Assembly: GCF_900114345.1 (NCBI RefSeq)
Contig: NZ_FOZJ01000003.1
Span: 1,054,001 to 1,118,000, forward strand
Length of the DNA: 64,000 bases
Source of the DNA: Microbacterium sp. cf046
GTDB taxonomy: Bacteria; Actinomycetota; Actinomycetes; Actinomycetales; Microbacteriaceae
Direction of reading: 5' to 3'
The notes beneath the pieces are model-generated. The model was not told the DNA's origin and did not search any database. It was given only the letters and a program-made list of their open reading frames with translations. Shown piece by piece: positions 9,076-18,617 of this stretch (positions within the stretch are counted from its first letter, which is position 1; every line of letters starts with the position of its first letter). The position numbers and the translations under genes were made by a program.

Positions 9076-10175
9076 TGACCTCGCCGTTCGCACGCGTCCC
9101 CGGGGCGGTCACCGACGAGTCGGGTCTGCGCCACCTCGGCAACCCGCTGGGCGAGCAGCGCGCGCTGGCATCAGGCGCCGCGGTGGCACCGCTCGGAGAC
9201 CGCGCCGTGCTTGCCGTTCCCGGTGAGGACCGGCTCTCGTGGCTCGACTCGCTGACCTCGCAGGCCCTCACCCGGCTCGCCCCTGGCGAGAGCACCGAGC
9301 TTCTCGTGCTCGATCCGCACGGGCACATCGAGCACGCCGCATCCGTCCTGGACGACGGCGAGACGACCTGGCTCATCACCGATCGTGAGGATGCCGAGCC
9401 CTTGCTGTCCTGGTTGCGCAAGATGAGGTTCCGCCTGCGCGTCGACCCTCGCGATGCGAGCGAGGAGTACGGGGTCATCGGCGGCACGCGCGCCGGCCTG
9501 AGTGCGGTGCGGCCGGCGGAGCCGACCGGCGTGCTGCTGGTGTGGACCGACCCGTGGCCGAACGTCGCGGCCGGCGGATACGCGTACGCGGTCGCCTCGT
9601 CGCATCCGGGCGCAGAGCGCGACTGGGCGGAGGCCGTCGTGACGCGCGCCGAGGAGGAGCGAATCGCGGATGCCGCCGCCACGGGCGAGCTCGCCCTCGC
9701 CGGACTCGCCGCCGCCGATGCCCTGCGCATCGCCGCATGGCGCCCCCGCCGGTCGAGCGAGGTCGACGACCGCGCGCTTCCCCACGAGCTGGACTGGCTC
9801 CGCACGGCCGTGCACCTCGAGAAGGGCTGCTACCGCGGGCAGGAGACGGTCGCCAAGGTGCACAATCTGGGGCATCCGCCCCGCCGCATCGTCGCCCTGC
9901 AGCTCGACGGGAGCGACTCCGTGCTCCCCGCACCCGGCGACGAGGTGGTCGTCGGCGAGAACGTCGTCGGCATCGTCACCTCCGCCGCGCTGCATTTCGA
10001 GGACGGCCCGATCGCCCTCGCGGTCGTGCGTCGCAGCACCCCGACGGACGCCCAGTTCGTCGTGCGCACCTCCGATGGAGACATCACCGCTGCGCAGGAG
10101 GTCATCGTCCCGCCCGAGGCGGGAGCGACTGCCGACATTCCCCGGCTGCCCCGGCTCGGTCGCCGAGCCGGCTGA
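9075..10175 (+). CDS. ygfZ: YgfZ/GcvT-type folate-binding protein (Fe-S cluster maintenance)
   Basis: The 366-residue protein resembles the aminomethyltransferase GcvT. The diagnostic YgfZ motif K-G-C-Y-x-G-Q-E is present as KGCYRGQE in the middle of the protein. YgfZ proteins bind tetrahydrofolate and help assemble or repair certain Fe-S enzymes such as MiaB in the cytoplasm. The ATG overlaps the stop of the nitrobindin-like gene, giving coupled translation of a heme-type and an Fe-S-related protein. An upstream in-frame start would lie inside the previous gene and is disfavoured. Confidence 0.9.
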   Translation: MTSPFARVPGAVTDESGLRHLGNPLGEQRALASGAAVAPLGDRAVLAVPGEDRLSWLDSLTSQALTRLAPGESTELLVLDPHGHIEHAASVLDDGETTWLITDREDAEPLLSWLRKMRFRLRVDPRDASEEYGVIGGTRAGLSAVRPAEPTGVLLVWTDPWPNVAAGGYAYAVASSHPGAERDWAEAVVTRAEEERIADAAATGELALAGLAAADALRIAAWRPRRSSEVDDRALPHELDWLRTAVHLEKGCYRGQETVAKVHNLGHPPRRIVALQLDGSDSVLPAPGDEVVVGENVVGIVTSAALHFEDGPIALAVVRRSTPTDAQFVVRTSDGDITAAQEVIVPPEAGATADIPRLPRLGRRAG

Positions 10176-10184
10176 GGCGACGCC

Positions 10185-11291
10185 GTGGGCGAGACCCCCG
10201 AGCCGACCACGACGGCCGTCGCCACCGGATGGCGCAGGCGGGTCGATCCGCGCCGCGGACTCCGGCGCGTGCAGCAGTCCTCGATCGCGATCCTGCAGAT
10301 CGTGGTCGCCACGACCGGCGCATTCGCATTCGCCCACTACGTCCTCGGGCACCCCGCACCCCTGCTCGCCGCGACGGTCTGCGTCTCGAGCTTGGGCCTG
10401 GTGCGCGATGCCCGTCCGCGGCGCGTGCTCGAGACGGTGCTCGGGATGCTGGTCGGAATCCTGGTGGCCGAGCTGCTGCTGCTCGCCGCCGGGCCGGGAT
10501 GGTGGCAGATCGCGCTGGCGCTCGGTCTCACGCTCGTCGTGGCCCGATTCCTCTCGGCGCAGGCGAGCTTCGCGATCGCCGCTGCGATCCAGGCGCTGAT
10601 CGTGATGGTGATCCCGGCCAACGCTCCGTTCACCCGGCTGGTCGACGGGCTCATCGGAGGCATCGCGGCACTCCTCGTCACCGCGCTCATCCCTCGGACC
10701 CTTCAGCGCGACGAGGTGCGCAGCGGCACGGCTGTGTATCGCGCACTGGATTCGGCGATGGGCACGCTCGCCCAGGCCCTTCGTCGCGGAGACCGTCTGC
10801 GTGCCGAACGCGGACTCGAGAAGGCGCGGGCCCTGCAGCCGCTGGTGGACGCCTGGTCGACGTCGCTGGAATCGGGCATCGCGATCGCCCGGATCTCTCC
10901 GTTCGTGCGCCGGCATCGCTCGGAGCTCCAGCGGCACGAGCGCATGCGCCAGTCGACCGATCTGGCCACGCGCAATCTGCGGGTCATCGCCCGCCGCGTG
11001 GTCTACCTGTGCGACGACGGAGCAGCCCGGCCCGTCGCGGCCGACACGGTCGGCGAGCTGGCTCGTGCCGCGCAGCTGGTCGCCCAGTCGCTCACCGACA
11101 TCTCGATCGAACCCGTCGCACGCGAGGCGGTCAAAGCGGTCGCGGCGCGCCTGGACCCGGTCGCGATGCTCCCCGACTCGTCGCTCGGCGAGCAGAACCT
11201 GATCGCCGCGCTGCGACCGCTCGCTGTCGACCTGCTGACGGCCACGGGCATGCCCAGCGCCGAGGCCCGCGCCTGCGTGCCGCGGATCTGA
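10185..11291 (+). CDS. FUSC-like (aromatic acid exporter type) membrane protein
   Basis: The 368-residue protein has an N-terminal half of about five or six hydrophobic segments (for example [19 protein letters not shown] and the stretch ending [13 protein letters not shown]) and a C-terminal helical cytoplasmic half rich in Arg and Ala. This is the FUSC/YccS architecture of half-size actinobacterial members. Characterised family members export aromatic acids or form multidrug pumps; the substrate here is unknown. The GTG start is nine bases after the ygfZ stop, so it is probably the last gene of that short operon. Confidence 0.75.
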   Translation: MGETPEPTTTAVATGWRRRVDPRRGLRRVQQSSIAILQIVVATTGAFAFAHYVLGHPAPLLAATVCVSSLGLVRDARPRRVLETVLGMLVGILVAELLLLAAGPGWWQIALALGLTLVVARFLSAQASFAIAAAIQALIVMVIPANAPFTRLVDGLIGGIAALLVTALIPRTLQRDEVRSGTAVYRALDSAMGTLAQALRRGDRLRAERGLEKARALQPLVDAWSTSLESGIAIARISPFVRRHRSELQRHERMRQSTDLATRNLRVIARRVVYLCDDGAARPVAADTVGELARAAQLVAQSLTDISIEPVAREAVKAVAARLDPVAMLPDSSLGEQNLIAALRPLAVDLLTATGMPSAEARACVPRI

Positions 11292-11308
11292 CCCGTACCG
11301 ACCTGCGA

Positions 11309-12127
11309 TCAGCCGGGCGCGACTTCGCTCCACGGCACGGTGAGTTCACCGAGACGCCAGCGCGAGCGCTCTGCGACGGAATGCCCGGAGTCCCTGAGCG
11401 CCGTCAGCGCCGCCTCCCAGCGCTGCACGGGTCCGAAGGGCGACATCCCGGCCGCGCGATCCCATTCGCCGTCGAGCGCGCCCAGCAGCGCGTGCACCCG
11501 CTCGCCCGGGACGTTGTGATGGATCAGCGCCTTCGGCAGCCGCTCGGCTGCGATCGAGGGGCGTTCGAGCCCGGTGAGCCGCAGCGAGATCGTGAGGGTC
11601 CGGGGGACGGCATCCGGTCCGATCGCGACCCAGGTGCAGATCCGTCCGAGCTCATCGCAGGTGCCCTCCACCAGCAGCCCGTCCGGCGCCAGCCGAGCCG
11701 CCATGCGGCTCCAGGCGGCCGCCACCTCGGACTCGTCGTACTGCCGCAGGACGTTCATCGCGCGGATGACGGCGGGCCGGCGTGGAGCGGGCACCTCGAA
11801 CCCGCCGAGCGCGAACGAGACACGTGGCGCCGCCGCGAACGGGGTGCGTCCGGCCCGCACATCCGCGAGCTGGGACTCCGCGCGCGCGACGCGCGTCGGG
11901 TCGATCTCGAGCCCGAGGACGTCGATGTCCGGCCGCGTGCGGGCCAGGCGGGCCCACAGCTCCAGCGCGGTGACCGCGCTCGCCCCGAATCCGAGGTCGA
12001 CCACGAGCGGCTCGGGCGCTCGCCGCAGCGACGGGTGCCGAGCGATCCACCGGTCCACGCGGCGGAGCCGGTTGGTGCCGGTCGTCCCGCGCGTGACCTG
12101 TCCGATGGGGGAGCGACCGCTGGCCAT
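11309..12127 (-). CDS. Class I SAM-dependent methyltransferase
   Basis: The 272-residue protein has a Rossmann methyltransferase core. Motif I is [16 protein letters not shown] near residues 45-60, and an acidic end of strand 2 follows in VLGLEIDP. The substrate is not evident. The ATG at 12127 is preceded by CATCAT six bases upstream on its strand, in keeping with the leaderless pattern. It is convergent with the FUSC-like gene and divergent from gpmA, with only 75 bases between the two start codons. Confidence 0.8.
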   Translation of the reverse strand: MASGRSPIGQVTRGTTGTNRLRRVDRWIARHPSLRRAPEPLVVDLGFGASAVTALELWARLARTRPDIDVLGLEIDPTRVARAESQLADVRAGRTPFAAAPRVSFALGGFEVPAPRRPAVIRAMNVLRQYDESEVAAAWSRMAARLAPDGLLVEGTCDELGRICTWVAIGPDAVPRTLTISLRLTGLERPSIAAERLPKALIHHNVPGERVHALLGALDGEWDRAAGMSPFGPVQRWEAALTALRDSGHSVAERSRWRLGELTVPWSEVAPG

Positions 12128-12202
12128 ACGCTCATGATGCCAGCCCGCTCGCGGAGGACGGCGACGCCGGATGGCGTGCGGGCGCGTGGCTATCATGGGG
12201 CA

Positions 12203-12952
12203 ATGACCGCGCCCTATACGCTGATCCTCCTCCGCCACGGCCAGAGCGTCTGGAACGAGCTCAACCTCTTCACCGGATGGGTCGATGTGCGGCTCTCCGA
12301 CAAGGGTGAGGCCGAAGCCATCCGCGGCGGCGAGCTGCTCGCCGAGTCGGGCCTGCTCCCCGACGTGCTGCACACCTCGGTGCTCAGTCGCGCGATCCAG
12401 ACCGCGAATCTCGCCCTGGATGCCGCCGACCGCCTGTGGATCCCCGTCAAGCGCACGTGGCGCCTCAACGAGCGGCACTACGGCGCGCTGCAGGGCAAGG
12501 ACAAGGCGCAGACGCTCGAGGAGTTCGGCCCGGAGCAGTTCATGCTGTGGCGCCGCTCGTTCGACGTGCCGCCCCCGCCGCTCGCCGACGACTCCGAGTT
12601 CAGCCAGGTCGGCGACCCGCGCTATGTCGGCATCGACGGCGAGGTGCCGCGCACCGAGTCCCTCGCGCTCGTGATCGACCGGTTCCTGCCGTACTGGGAG
12701 AGCGACATCGTCCCCGACCTCCGCGCCGGCAAGACCGTGCTGGTCACCGCCCACGGCAACTCGCTGCGCGGACTCGTCAAGCACCTCGACGGCATCAGCG
12801 ATGCCGACATCGCCGAACTGAACATCCCGACCGGCATCCCGCTGGTCTACCGGCTCGACGAGAACCTCCAGCCGATCGGCCCGGGCGAGTACCTCGACCC
12901 GGAGGCCGCCGCCGCGGGCGCCGCCGCGGTCGCCAGCCAGGGGAAGAAGTAA
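12203..12952 (+). CDS. gpmA: 2,3-bisphosphoglycerate-dependent phosphoglycerate mutase
   Basis: A glycolytic enzyme that interconverts 3- and 2-phosphoglycerate through a phosphohistidine. At 249 residues it has the usual length. Motifs are [10 protein letters not shown] with catalytic His12, [13 protein letters not shown], and the second histidine in [20 protein letters not shown] lies exactly six bases before the ATG, a clear leaderless promoter. A perfect stem-loop follows four bases after the stop. The gpm - phoU - senX3 - regX3 neighbourhood resembles mycobacterial gpm1-senX3-regX3. Confidence 0.97.
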   Translation: MTAPYTLILLRHGQSVWNELNLFTGWVDVRLSDKGEAEAIRGGELLAESGLLPDVLHTSVLSRAIQTANLALDAADRLWIPVKRTWRLNERHYGALQGKDKAQTLEEFGPEQFMLWRRSFDVPPPPLADDSEFSQVGDPRYVGIDGEVPRTESLALVIDRFLPYWESDIVPDLRAGKTVLVTAHGNSLRGLVKHLDGISDADIAELNIPTGIPLVYRLDENLQPIGPGEYLDPEAAAAGAAAVASQGKK

Positions 12953-12955
12953 CGA

Positions 12956-12995
12956 AACGAGGGCGGATGCTGCCGAAGCAGCATCCGCCCTCGTT
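12956..12995. terminator. Bidirectional stem-loop terminator between gpmA and phoU
   Basis: Perfect 18-base arms (12956-12973 and 12978-12995) flank a CGAA tetraloop. The arm core is GGGCGGATGCTGC. It lies between the convergent gpmA and phoU stops and can end transcription from both sides. It lacks a long U-run, as is common for high-GC terminators. Confidence 0.85.
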
Positions 12996-13004
12996 CGACT
13001 CCGG

Positions 13005-13679
13005 CTACGGCGTGACGACGTCGATCGTGTCGGTCTCGACGGTCCAATCTCCGGTGGAGAGGTAGACGACCTTCTTCGCGACGGAGACCGCGTGATCGGC
13101 GAAGCGCTCGTGGTAGCGGCTGGCGAGCGTTGCATCGACGGTGGCCGACGCCTCGCCCTTCCAGCTGTCGCTGAGCACCTTCTCGAAGACGCTGATGTGC
13201 AGGTCGTCGAGCTGGTCGTCGTCGTTGCGGATCTCCTCGGCGAGAGCCTGGTCTTCGGTGCGCAGCAGCTCGGTGAGCTTCCGCGCGACGTTGACGTCGA
13301 GCTCGCCCATCTTGGTGAAGGTCGACTTCAGCCCCTTCGGGATGGCGCGCTCGGGGAACCGCATGCGCGTGAGCTGCGCGATGTGCTCGGCGATGTCGCC
13401 CATCCGCTCGAGCGATGCGCTGATCCGCAGGGCGCTCACGACGATGCGCAGATCACGCGCGACCGGCTGCTGGCGCGCGAGGATCTCGATCGCGAGCTCG
13501 TCGAGTGCGACGGCCTTCTCATCGATGACGACGTCGGCCTCGATCACTTCCTCCGCGAGCGCGACGTCACTCGAGCTGAACGCCCGCGTCGCCTTGTCGA
13601 TGGCGACGGTGACGAGTTCGGCGATCTCGACGAGACGTCCCTGGACGTCCTCGAGGGACTGATGGAAGACTTCGCGCAT
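13005..13679 (-). CDS. phoU: Phosphate signalling regulator PhoU
   Basis: The 224-residue all-helical PhoU links Pst transporter status to the sensor kinase, repressing the phosphate response when phosphate is plentiful. Two repeats are visible, each with a metal-binding E/DxxxD-type pattern (RMGDIAEHIAQLTRM and RYHERFADHAVSVAKKV). The start MREVFHQSLEDVQ is the family's standard opening, so ATG 13679 is preferred over an in-frame ATG 20 codons upstream. It is divergent from senX3, with which it functions. Confidence 0.95.
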   Translation of the reverse strand: MREVFHQSLEDVQGRLVEIAELVTVAIDKATRAFSSSDVALAEEVIEADVVIDEKAVALDELAIEILARQQPVARDLRIVVSALRISASLERMGDIAEHIAQLTRMRFPERAIPKGLKSTFTKMGELDVNVARKLTELLRTEDQALAEEIRNDDDQLDDLHISVFEKVLSDSWKGEASATVDATLASRYHERFADHAVSVAKKVVYLSTGDWTVETDTIDVVTP

Positions 13680-13844
13680 TGCAGCACCTTTCGTGTTCCG
13701 CAGCAGGCACATGCCTCGCGACCTGGCGATTGTCGCCATCGAAGGTTAACGAACGGTGCCGCGAGAGTGAATACTAACCGGCCCGCTCCCCGTAGGCGCG
13801 CGGGACGTCCTGGTCGGCATCCTGGGCGCCTCTACGCTTGAGCC

Positions 13845-15059
13845 ATGGACACGTCGCAGCTCGCGCTGCTCGCTCTGCTTCTCGGAGCGGTCATCGGGGG
13901 CTCGGCTGCGTTGGTGATCATGCTCGCGATCAGAGCAAGGGATCGGGCGCGGATCGAGACGTCGTCGGAGATCCCCGCCGGTGTGCGCGAGGTTCTGCAC
14001 GGCATGGACGACGCGGCGATCGTGATCGACGCCTCATCGACGGTGCTGGCGGCGTCGGCCGCGGCGGTGCCGTTCCACCTCGACGAGGGCAGCGTCCTCT
14101 CCTCGGACGAGCTGCGGGGCATCGCCCGGCGCGTGCGCAGCTCCGAATCCGCGGTCACCGCGACCCTGAGGCTGCGGCGGGGTGCTCCTCCGGCCGAGCC
14201 CCGCCTGGTCGTGGTCCGCGCGACGCGCATCTCGGCCCGACTCACCCTGCTCGTCCTGCGCGACATCACCGAGCGGGAGCGCGTCGAGCAGATGCGCCGC
14301 GATTTCGTGGCGAACACGAGCCACGAGCTGAAGACGCCGGTCGGCGCGGTGAGCCTCCTCGCCGAGGCGATCGAGTCGGCCGCCGACGATCCCGACCAGG
14401 TGCGAGACTTCGCGGGGCGCCTCACCGCCGAGGCGGCCAGGCTCGCGCAGCTCACCTCCCGCATCATGAACCTCTCCCGCCTGCAGGCCACCGACGAGTT
14501 CACCGACGAGCGCGAGGTCGCCGTCGACGAGATCGTGGCCTCGGCCGTCGAGGCCCACGCGATCCAGGCCGGCTCGACCGGTGTCGAGATCGTGCGCGGC
14601 GGCGAGCGCGGCCTCTACGTGCGCGGAGATGCGCAGGTGCTCAGCGAGGCGATCGCCAACCTGATCGCGAACGCGATCGCCTACTCGCCGCGAGGCTCCA
14701 GCGTCGGGGTCGGCGTGAAGTCGGTCGAGAACGTCGTGGAGATCGCCGTCACCGACCGCGGGATCGGAATCGCCGAGGGCGACCAGGAGCGCGTCTTCGA
14801 GCGCTTCTACCGGGCCGACCAGGCGCGTTCCCGGCGCACCGGCGGCACCGGACTCGGGCTCGCCATCGTCAAGCACGCCGTGCAGCGTCACGGCGGTGAG
14901 GTGCGGCTCTGGTCCCGCCCCGGGCGCGGCTCGACCTTCACGATCCGGCTTCCCCTGATCGATCCGCCGGTAGACCAGGTGCAGCCCAAGAAGCGCCGCA
15001 AGAAGAAGCGGGCCACTCCCGCCGCAGCATCCCACCCCACGAATGGAGCACCCGCATGA
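13845..15059 (+). CDS. senX3: Phosphate-sensing histidine kinase SenX3
   Basis: This is the sensor kinase of the phosphate-starvation system. The 404-residue protein has one clear N-terminal membrane helix (about residues 5-28), a PAS-like region with DITERERVEQMRRDF, the phosphoacceptor box FVANTSHELKTPVG, and a HATPase domain (NLIANAIAYSPRG, DRGIGIAEGD, TGGTGLGLAIVKH). The C-terminal tail is basic. TACGCT lies exactly six bases before the ATG, so the mRNA is probably leaderless. The last four bases overlap regX3. Mycobacterial SenX3 is known to be held off by PhoU when phosphate is available; the same circuit is inferred here. Confidence 0.94.
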   Translation: MDTSQLALLALLLGAVIGGSAALVIMLAIRARDRARIETSSEIPAGVREVLHGMDDAAIVIDASSTVLAASAAAVPFHLDEGSVLSSDELRGIARRVRSSESAVTATLRLRRGAPPAEPRLVVVRATRISARLTLLVLRDITERERVEQMRRDFVANTSHELKTPVGAVSLLAEAIESAADDPDQVRDFAGRLTAEAARLAQLTSRIMNLSRLQATDEFTDEREVAVDEIVASAVEAHAIQAGSTGVEIVRGGERGLYVRGDAQVLSEAIANLIANAIAYSPRGSSVGVGVKSVENVVEIAVTDRGIGIAEGDQERVFERFYRADQARSRRTGGTGLGLAIVKHAVQRHGGEVRLWSRPGRGSTFTIRLPLIDPPVDQVQPKKRRKKKRATPAAASHPTNGAPA

Positions 15060-15739
15060 CTCGCGTCCTGATCGTCGAGGACGAGCCGGATCTCGCCGAC
15101 CCGCTCGCCTACCTCCTGCGCCGAGAGGGGTACGACGTCGAGATCGCCGAGGACGGGCCCGCAGCGCTCGCGGCCTACCGCGACCGCGGAGCGGACATCG
15201 TGCTGCTGGACCTCATGCTGCCCGGAATGTCGGGAACAGAGGTGTGCCGTCAGATCCGCGCGACCTCGCGGGTGCCGATCATCATGCTGACGGCGAAGGA
15301 CTCCGAGGTGGACATCGTCGTCGGGCTCGAGCTCGGCGCCGATGACTACGTCACGAAGCCCTATTCGTCCCGCGAGCTGCTGGCGCGCATGCGTGCCGTC
15401 CTGCGGCGGCTCTCCCAGAATGAAGCCGATCTCGAGGACCATGTGCTCGACGGCGGGCGGGTGGTGCTGGACATCGACCGCCACACGGTGTCGGTGGAGG
15501 GTCGCGAGATCAACATGCCGCTCAAGGAATTCGAGCTGCTCGAGGTGCTCATGCGCAACGCCGGGCGGGTCCTCACGCGCGGCCAGCTCATCGACCGGGT
15601 GTGGGGCACCGACTACTTCGGCGACACGAAGACGCTCGATGTGCACATCAAGCGCATCCGCTCGCGGATCGAGAAGCACCCGAGCGATCCGTCGATGCTC
15701 ATGACGGTGCGGGGGCTCGGCTACCGGTTCGAGGGCTGA
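15056..15739 (+). CDS. regX3: Phosphate-response regulator RegX3
   Basis: The 227-residue OmpR-family regulator has an intact receiver domain (acidic pair in VEDEPD, phosphoacceptor Asp in LLDLMLPGMSG at about residue 52, Lys in VTKPYSS) and a winged helix (MPLKEFELLEVLM, RVWGTDYFGDTKTLDVHIKRIRSRIE). It is translationally coupled to senX3. The tandem repeat at 3969-3990 upstream of pstS is the obvious candidate target in this window. The assignment is strong from sequence and synteny. Confidence 0.95.
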   Translation: MTRVLIVEDEPDLADPLAYLLRREGYDVEIAEDGPAALAAYRDRGADIVLLDLMLPGMSGTEVCRQIRATSRVPIIMLTAKDSEVDIVVGLELGADDYVTKPYSSRELLARMRAVLRRLSQNEADLEDHVLDGGRVVLDIDRHTVSVEGREINMPLKEFELLEVLMRNAGRVLTRGQLIDRVWGTDYFGDTKTLDVHIKRIRSRIEKHPSDPSMLMTVRGLGYRFEG

Positions 15740-15764
15740 CGCCGCTCGGACTGAGACCGGCGGC

Positions 15765-16238
15765 TCAGGGCAGCAGGTCGCCGTAGTAGTCGAGCGAGCC
15801 GTCGAGCACGGGCACGTCGAACAGGATGCCGTCGCTGTCGCCGGACTGGAAGAACATGGGCAGGTTCGCGCCCGGCTTCGTGTCGATGCCTTCGAGCAGG
15901 AGCGGCTCGTTCTCCTCGGTGCCGAGGCTCACGGTGCTGTTCGCGGGCACCCGGATCTTCTCGGTCGACTTCGATGAGCCTTCACCCCACTGGATGGTCA
16001 GCGTCTCGGACTCGCTCGTCTGGTTGACGATCGCGGCGACGAGGTTGCCGTCGACGCCTTCCTCGTCGGTGACGATGAGGACGTTGCGCACCTGCAGGGG
16101 GCCCGAATCCGGGATGTTCACGCCGTCGGACGGCGAGTACGGGATCGTCGTCGCCTGAGTGGAGAGCATGGCGCAGCCGGTCGTACCGAGGACCACGAGG
16201 GCGCCTAGGGCGAGCGACGCGATGAGGCGCGATTTCAC
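15765..16238 (-). CDS. LpqE-like lipoprotein of unknown function
   Basis: The 157-residue predicted lipoprotein has a basic start, a hydrophobic segment and a lipobox ending LGTTGC at about residue 22, then a small beta-rich domain. It sits back to back with carD, the same place as lpqE beside carD in Mycobacterium tuberculosis, so an LpqE-type identity is inferred from synteny and size. The start is GTG with an excellent ribosome site (AGGAGG about six bases upstream); the longer in-frame ATG is rejected because it would precede the signal peptide by 70 residues. TAGAAT (plus-strand 16273-16278) may be its -10 element. Confidence 0.75.
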   Translation of the reverse strand: MKSRLIASLALGALVVLGTTGCAMLSTQATTIPYSPSDGVNIPDSGPLQVRNVLIVTDEEGVDGNLVAAIVNQTSESETLTIQWGEGSSKSTEKIRVPANSTVSLGTEENEPLLLEGIDTKPGANLPMFFQSGDSDGILFDVPVLDGSLDYYGDLLP

Positions 16239-16406
16239 GGATCCTCCTGGGACGGCTGAGGGCATCTCTAGCATTCTAGGGGTTCGCCGTGAGCCGCGTG
16301 GAGGCGCGCGCGAGGGGCTCGCGCAGGCGGACGTGAGGGGTGGGTGGCGAACCTTACCGCATCTTCGCCTGTGGTATCCTGGAGGTTGCCGAAAGGACAT
16401 AACTCC

Positions 16407-16889
16407 ATGCTTTTTGAGGTTGGCGAAACGGTCGTCTACCCCCATCACGGGGCCGCGACGATCATCGAAGTCAAGGACCGGGTCATCAAGGGCGAGACCA
16501 AGAGATACCTGAAGCTCAACGTCACACAGGGGGATCTGATCATCGAGGTCCCCGCGGAGAATGTCGACCTCGTCGGCGTTCGCGACGTCATCGGCAAAGA
16601 GGGGCTCGACCGGGTCTTCGAGGTCCTTCGGGCACCCTTCACCGAGGAGCCCACGAACTGGTCCCGTCGGTACAAGGCCAACCTCGAGAAGCTCGCCTCC
16701 GGCGATGTCATCAAGGTGAGCGAGGTCGTGCGCGACCTGTGGCGACGTGACCAGGACCGCGGACTGTCCGCCGGTGAGAAGCGCATGCTCGCGAAGGCGA
16801 AGCAGATCCTCATCTCCGAGCTCGCGCTCGCCGAGAAGACCGACGAAGAGCAGGCCGGCGCGATCCTCGACGAGGTCCTGGCTTCCTGA
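16407..16889 (+). CDS. carD: RNA polymerase-binding transcription factor CarD
   Basis: The 160-residue CarD stabilises the RNA polymerase open complex at rRNA and many other promoters. The N-terminal RNAP-interacting domain is recognisable ([19 protein letters not shown]), followed by a helical DNA-binding domain with the conserved Trp in [24 protein letters not shown] -10-like hexamer at 16375-16380 and a purine-rich ribosome site (GAAAGGA) give it a short leader. It precedes ispDF by 26 bases, as in mycobacteria. Confidence 0.96.
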   Translation: MLFEVGETVVYPHHGAATIIEVKDRVIKGETKRYLKLNVTQGDLIIEVPAENVDLVGVRDVIGKEGLDRVFEVLRAPFTEEPTNWSRRYKANLEKLASGDVIKVSEVVRDLWRRDQDRGLSAGEKRMLAKAKQILISELALAEKTDEEQAGAILDEVLAS

Positions 16890-16915
16890 GTCGGCCGCAC
16901 CGGTAGCGTGAGGGC

Positions 16916-18121
16916 GTGAGCATCACGCCTGTGCCGCGCATCGCGGTCATCGTCGTCGCGGCCGGGTCCGGAACACGGCTCGCCGCAGGCGTGCCGAAGG
17001 CGTTCGTCGGCATCGACGAGCACAGCATGCTCCGTCACGCCCTCACCCGGGTCTTCGACGGGCCGCAGGCGCAGGTCGTGATCGTCGCGCCGGAAGGGCG
17101 CGAGGGCGATGCACTGACCGACGCGCTCGCCGCCGCCGGTGATCGGCGCGACCTCGTGACGATCGTCGCCGGCGGCCCGACGCGGCAGTCCTCCGTCGCG
17201 GCCGGGCTCGGTGCGCTCTGGGGGGACGTCGACGTGGTGCTGGTGCACGACGCCGCGCGGGCTCTGACACCGCCGGCCGTGTTCGAGCGCGTGATCGCGG
17301 CCGTCGACGCCGGACGCCCGGGGGCCATACCGGTGTTGCCGGTGATCGACACGATCAAACGGGTCGAGGACGCCTCGATCGTGGCCGCCGTCGACCGCGC
17401 CGAGCTGTCGGCCGCCCAGACGCCCCAGGGCTTCCGCCGGAGCATTCTGGATGCCGCATACGAGATCGCAGACCGCGAGTACACCGATGACGCCGCGCTG
17501 GTCGCCGCAGCAGGGCACACGGTCGCGGTCGTCGACGGCGACCCACTGGCCTTCAAGATCACCACGCCCGCGGACCTCGACCGGGCGCGGTCGCTCGTGG
17601 CGCGGCATCCGCTGACGCAGTCGACCGCGCATCTGGGCAATGCGATGCCGATCCCTCGGGTCGGCGTCGGAACCGACGTGCACGCGTTCGGCGGCGACGG
17701 ACCGCTCTGGCTCGCGGGACTGGAGTGGCCGGCCGAGCCCGCGCTCTCCGGCCACTCCGACGGCGACGCCGTGGCCCATGCGATCGTCGACGCCCTGCTG
17801 TCGGCGGCGGGGCTCGGCGACATCGGAACGCACTTCGGCACCGACCATCCCGAGTACGCGGGCGCGCACGCGGATGCGTTCCTCTCGCGGACGCTCGCGC
17901 TGCTCGGTGAGGCGGGCTGGCGCATCGGCAACGTCGCGGTGCAGGTCCAGGCGAACCGCCCTCGATTCGCCGCGAGGCGCGTGGAAGCGGAGCACGCGTT
18001 GTCGTCAGCTCTCGGCGGAGCGCCGGTCTCGGTGTCCGCAACGACGACCGATGGCCTCGGCTTCACCGGTCGCGGCGAAGGCGTCGCGGCGTTCGCCTTC
18101 GCACTGGTCGTCTCCGCCTGA
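16916..18121 (+). CDS. ispDF: Bifunctional IspD-IspF fusion (MEP isoprenoid pathway)
   Basis: This single 401-residue frame carries both enzymes. Residues 1 to about 225 are IspD, the CDP-ME synthase ([31 protein letters not shown]). From about residue 242 comes IspF, the MEcPP synthase ([42 protein letters not shown]). IspF Asp and His metal ligands are present. Mycobacteria have separate adjacent ispD and ispF genes; here they are joined by a linker of about 15 residues. The start is GTG with TAGCGT exactly six bases upstream, suggesting a leaderless transcript besides any read-through from carD. Confidence 0.96.
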   Translation: MSITPVPRIAVIVVAAGSGTRLAAGVPKAFVGIDEHSMLRHALTRVFDGPQAQVVIVAPEGREGDALTDALAAAGDRRDLVTIVAGGPTRQSSVAAGLGALWGDVDVVLVHDAARALTPPAVFERVIAAVDAGRPGAIPVLPVIDTIKRVEDASIVAAVDRAELSAAQTPQGFRRSILDAAYEIADREYTDDAALVAAAGHTVAVVDGDPLAFKITTPADLDRARSLVARHPLTQSTAHLGNAMPIPRVGVGTDVHAFGGDGPLWLAGLEWPAEPALSGHSDGDAVAHAIVDALLSAAGLGDIGTHFGTDHPEYAGAHADAFLSRTLALLGEAGWRIGNVAVQVQANRPRFAARRVEAEHALSSALGGAPVSVSATTTDGLGFTGRGEGVAAFAFALVVSA

Positions 18122-18150
18122 GCGAACGAGGGTCGCCGCGCCAGCTCGGC

Positions 18151-18615
18151 TCAGAGCGTGCGTGTCATGAAGACCGAGTACGGATCGTCGGTGTAACCCT
18201 CGAACGGGCCGCACAGCGTGAAGCCCTCGCTCTCGTAGAGCCGCTGGGCCGGAACGAATTCCTCGGGGCTGCCGGTTTCGAGCCAGAGGCTGGTCATTCC
18301 CCGCGCACGCGCTTCGGCCACGATGTGCCGCAGGATCGCGCGGCCGACGCCGCTGCCGCGGAAGCGATCGTCCACGCGCATCGACTTGAGCTCGCCTCGC
18401 TCGGCGTCGATCGTCTTGAGTGCGCCGATTCCGGCCAGCTCGCCGTCGATCCATGCCGACCAGAAGGTGATCGACGGATGCCGAAGCCCGTCCACATCGA
18501 GGGCGTGCACGCTCTCCGCGGGCGAGGTGTCGTGCATGCCGTCCAGATGGAACGCGATCAGCGCGCGGATCGCGTCGCCGCTCAGGTCGTCGGTGCGGAT
18601 CTCGATGTCGGGCAT
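18151..18615 (-). CDS. GNAT family N-acetyltransferase
   Basis: The 154-residue protein has the GNAT fold. The acetyl-CoA loop RFRGSGVGRAILRHI is motif A (R/Q-x-x-G-x-G/A), followed by ETGSPEEFVPAQRLYESEGF (motif B) and the typical end YSVFMTRTL. Its substrate is unknown. The ATG lies two bases after the stop of the EamA transporter gene, so the two form an operon. It is convergent with ispDF. Confidence 0.88.
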   Translation of the reverse strand: MPDIEIRTDDLSGDAIRALIAFHLDGMHDTSPAESVHALDVDGLRHPSITFWSAWIDGELAGIGALKTIDAERGELKSMRVDDRFRGSGVGRAILRHIVAEARARGMTSLWLETGSPEEFVPAQRLYESEGFTLCGPFEGYTDDPYSVFMTRTL

Positions 18616-18617
18616 CG

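Noticed and set aside
9542..12952. 1136-codon open frame on the plus strand
   Set aside because: Only its last 249 codons (gpmA) are real. The rest is out of frame across ygfZ and the FUSC-like gene and antisense to the methyltransferase.
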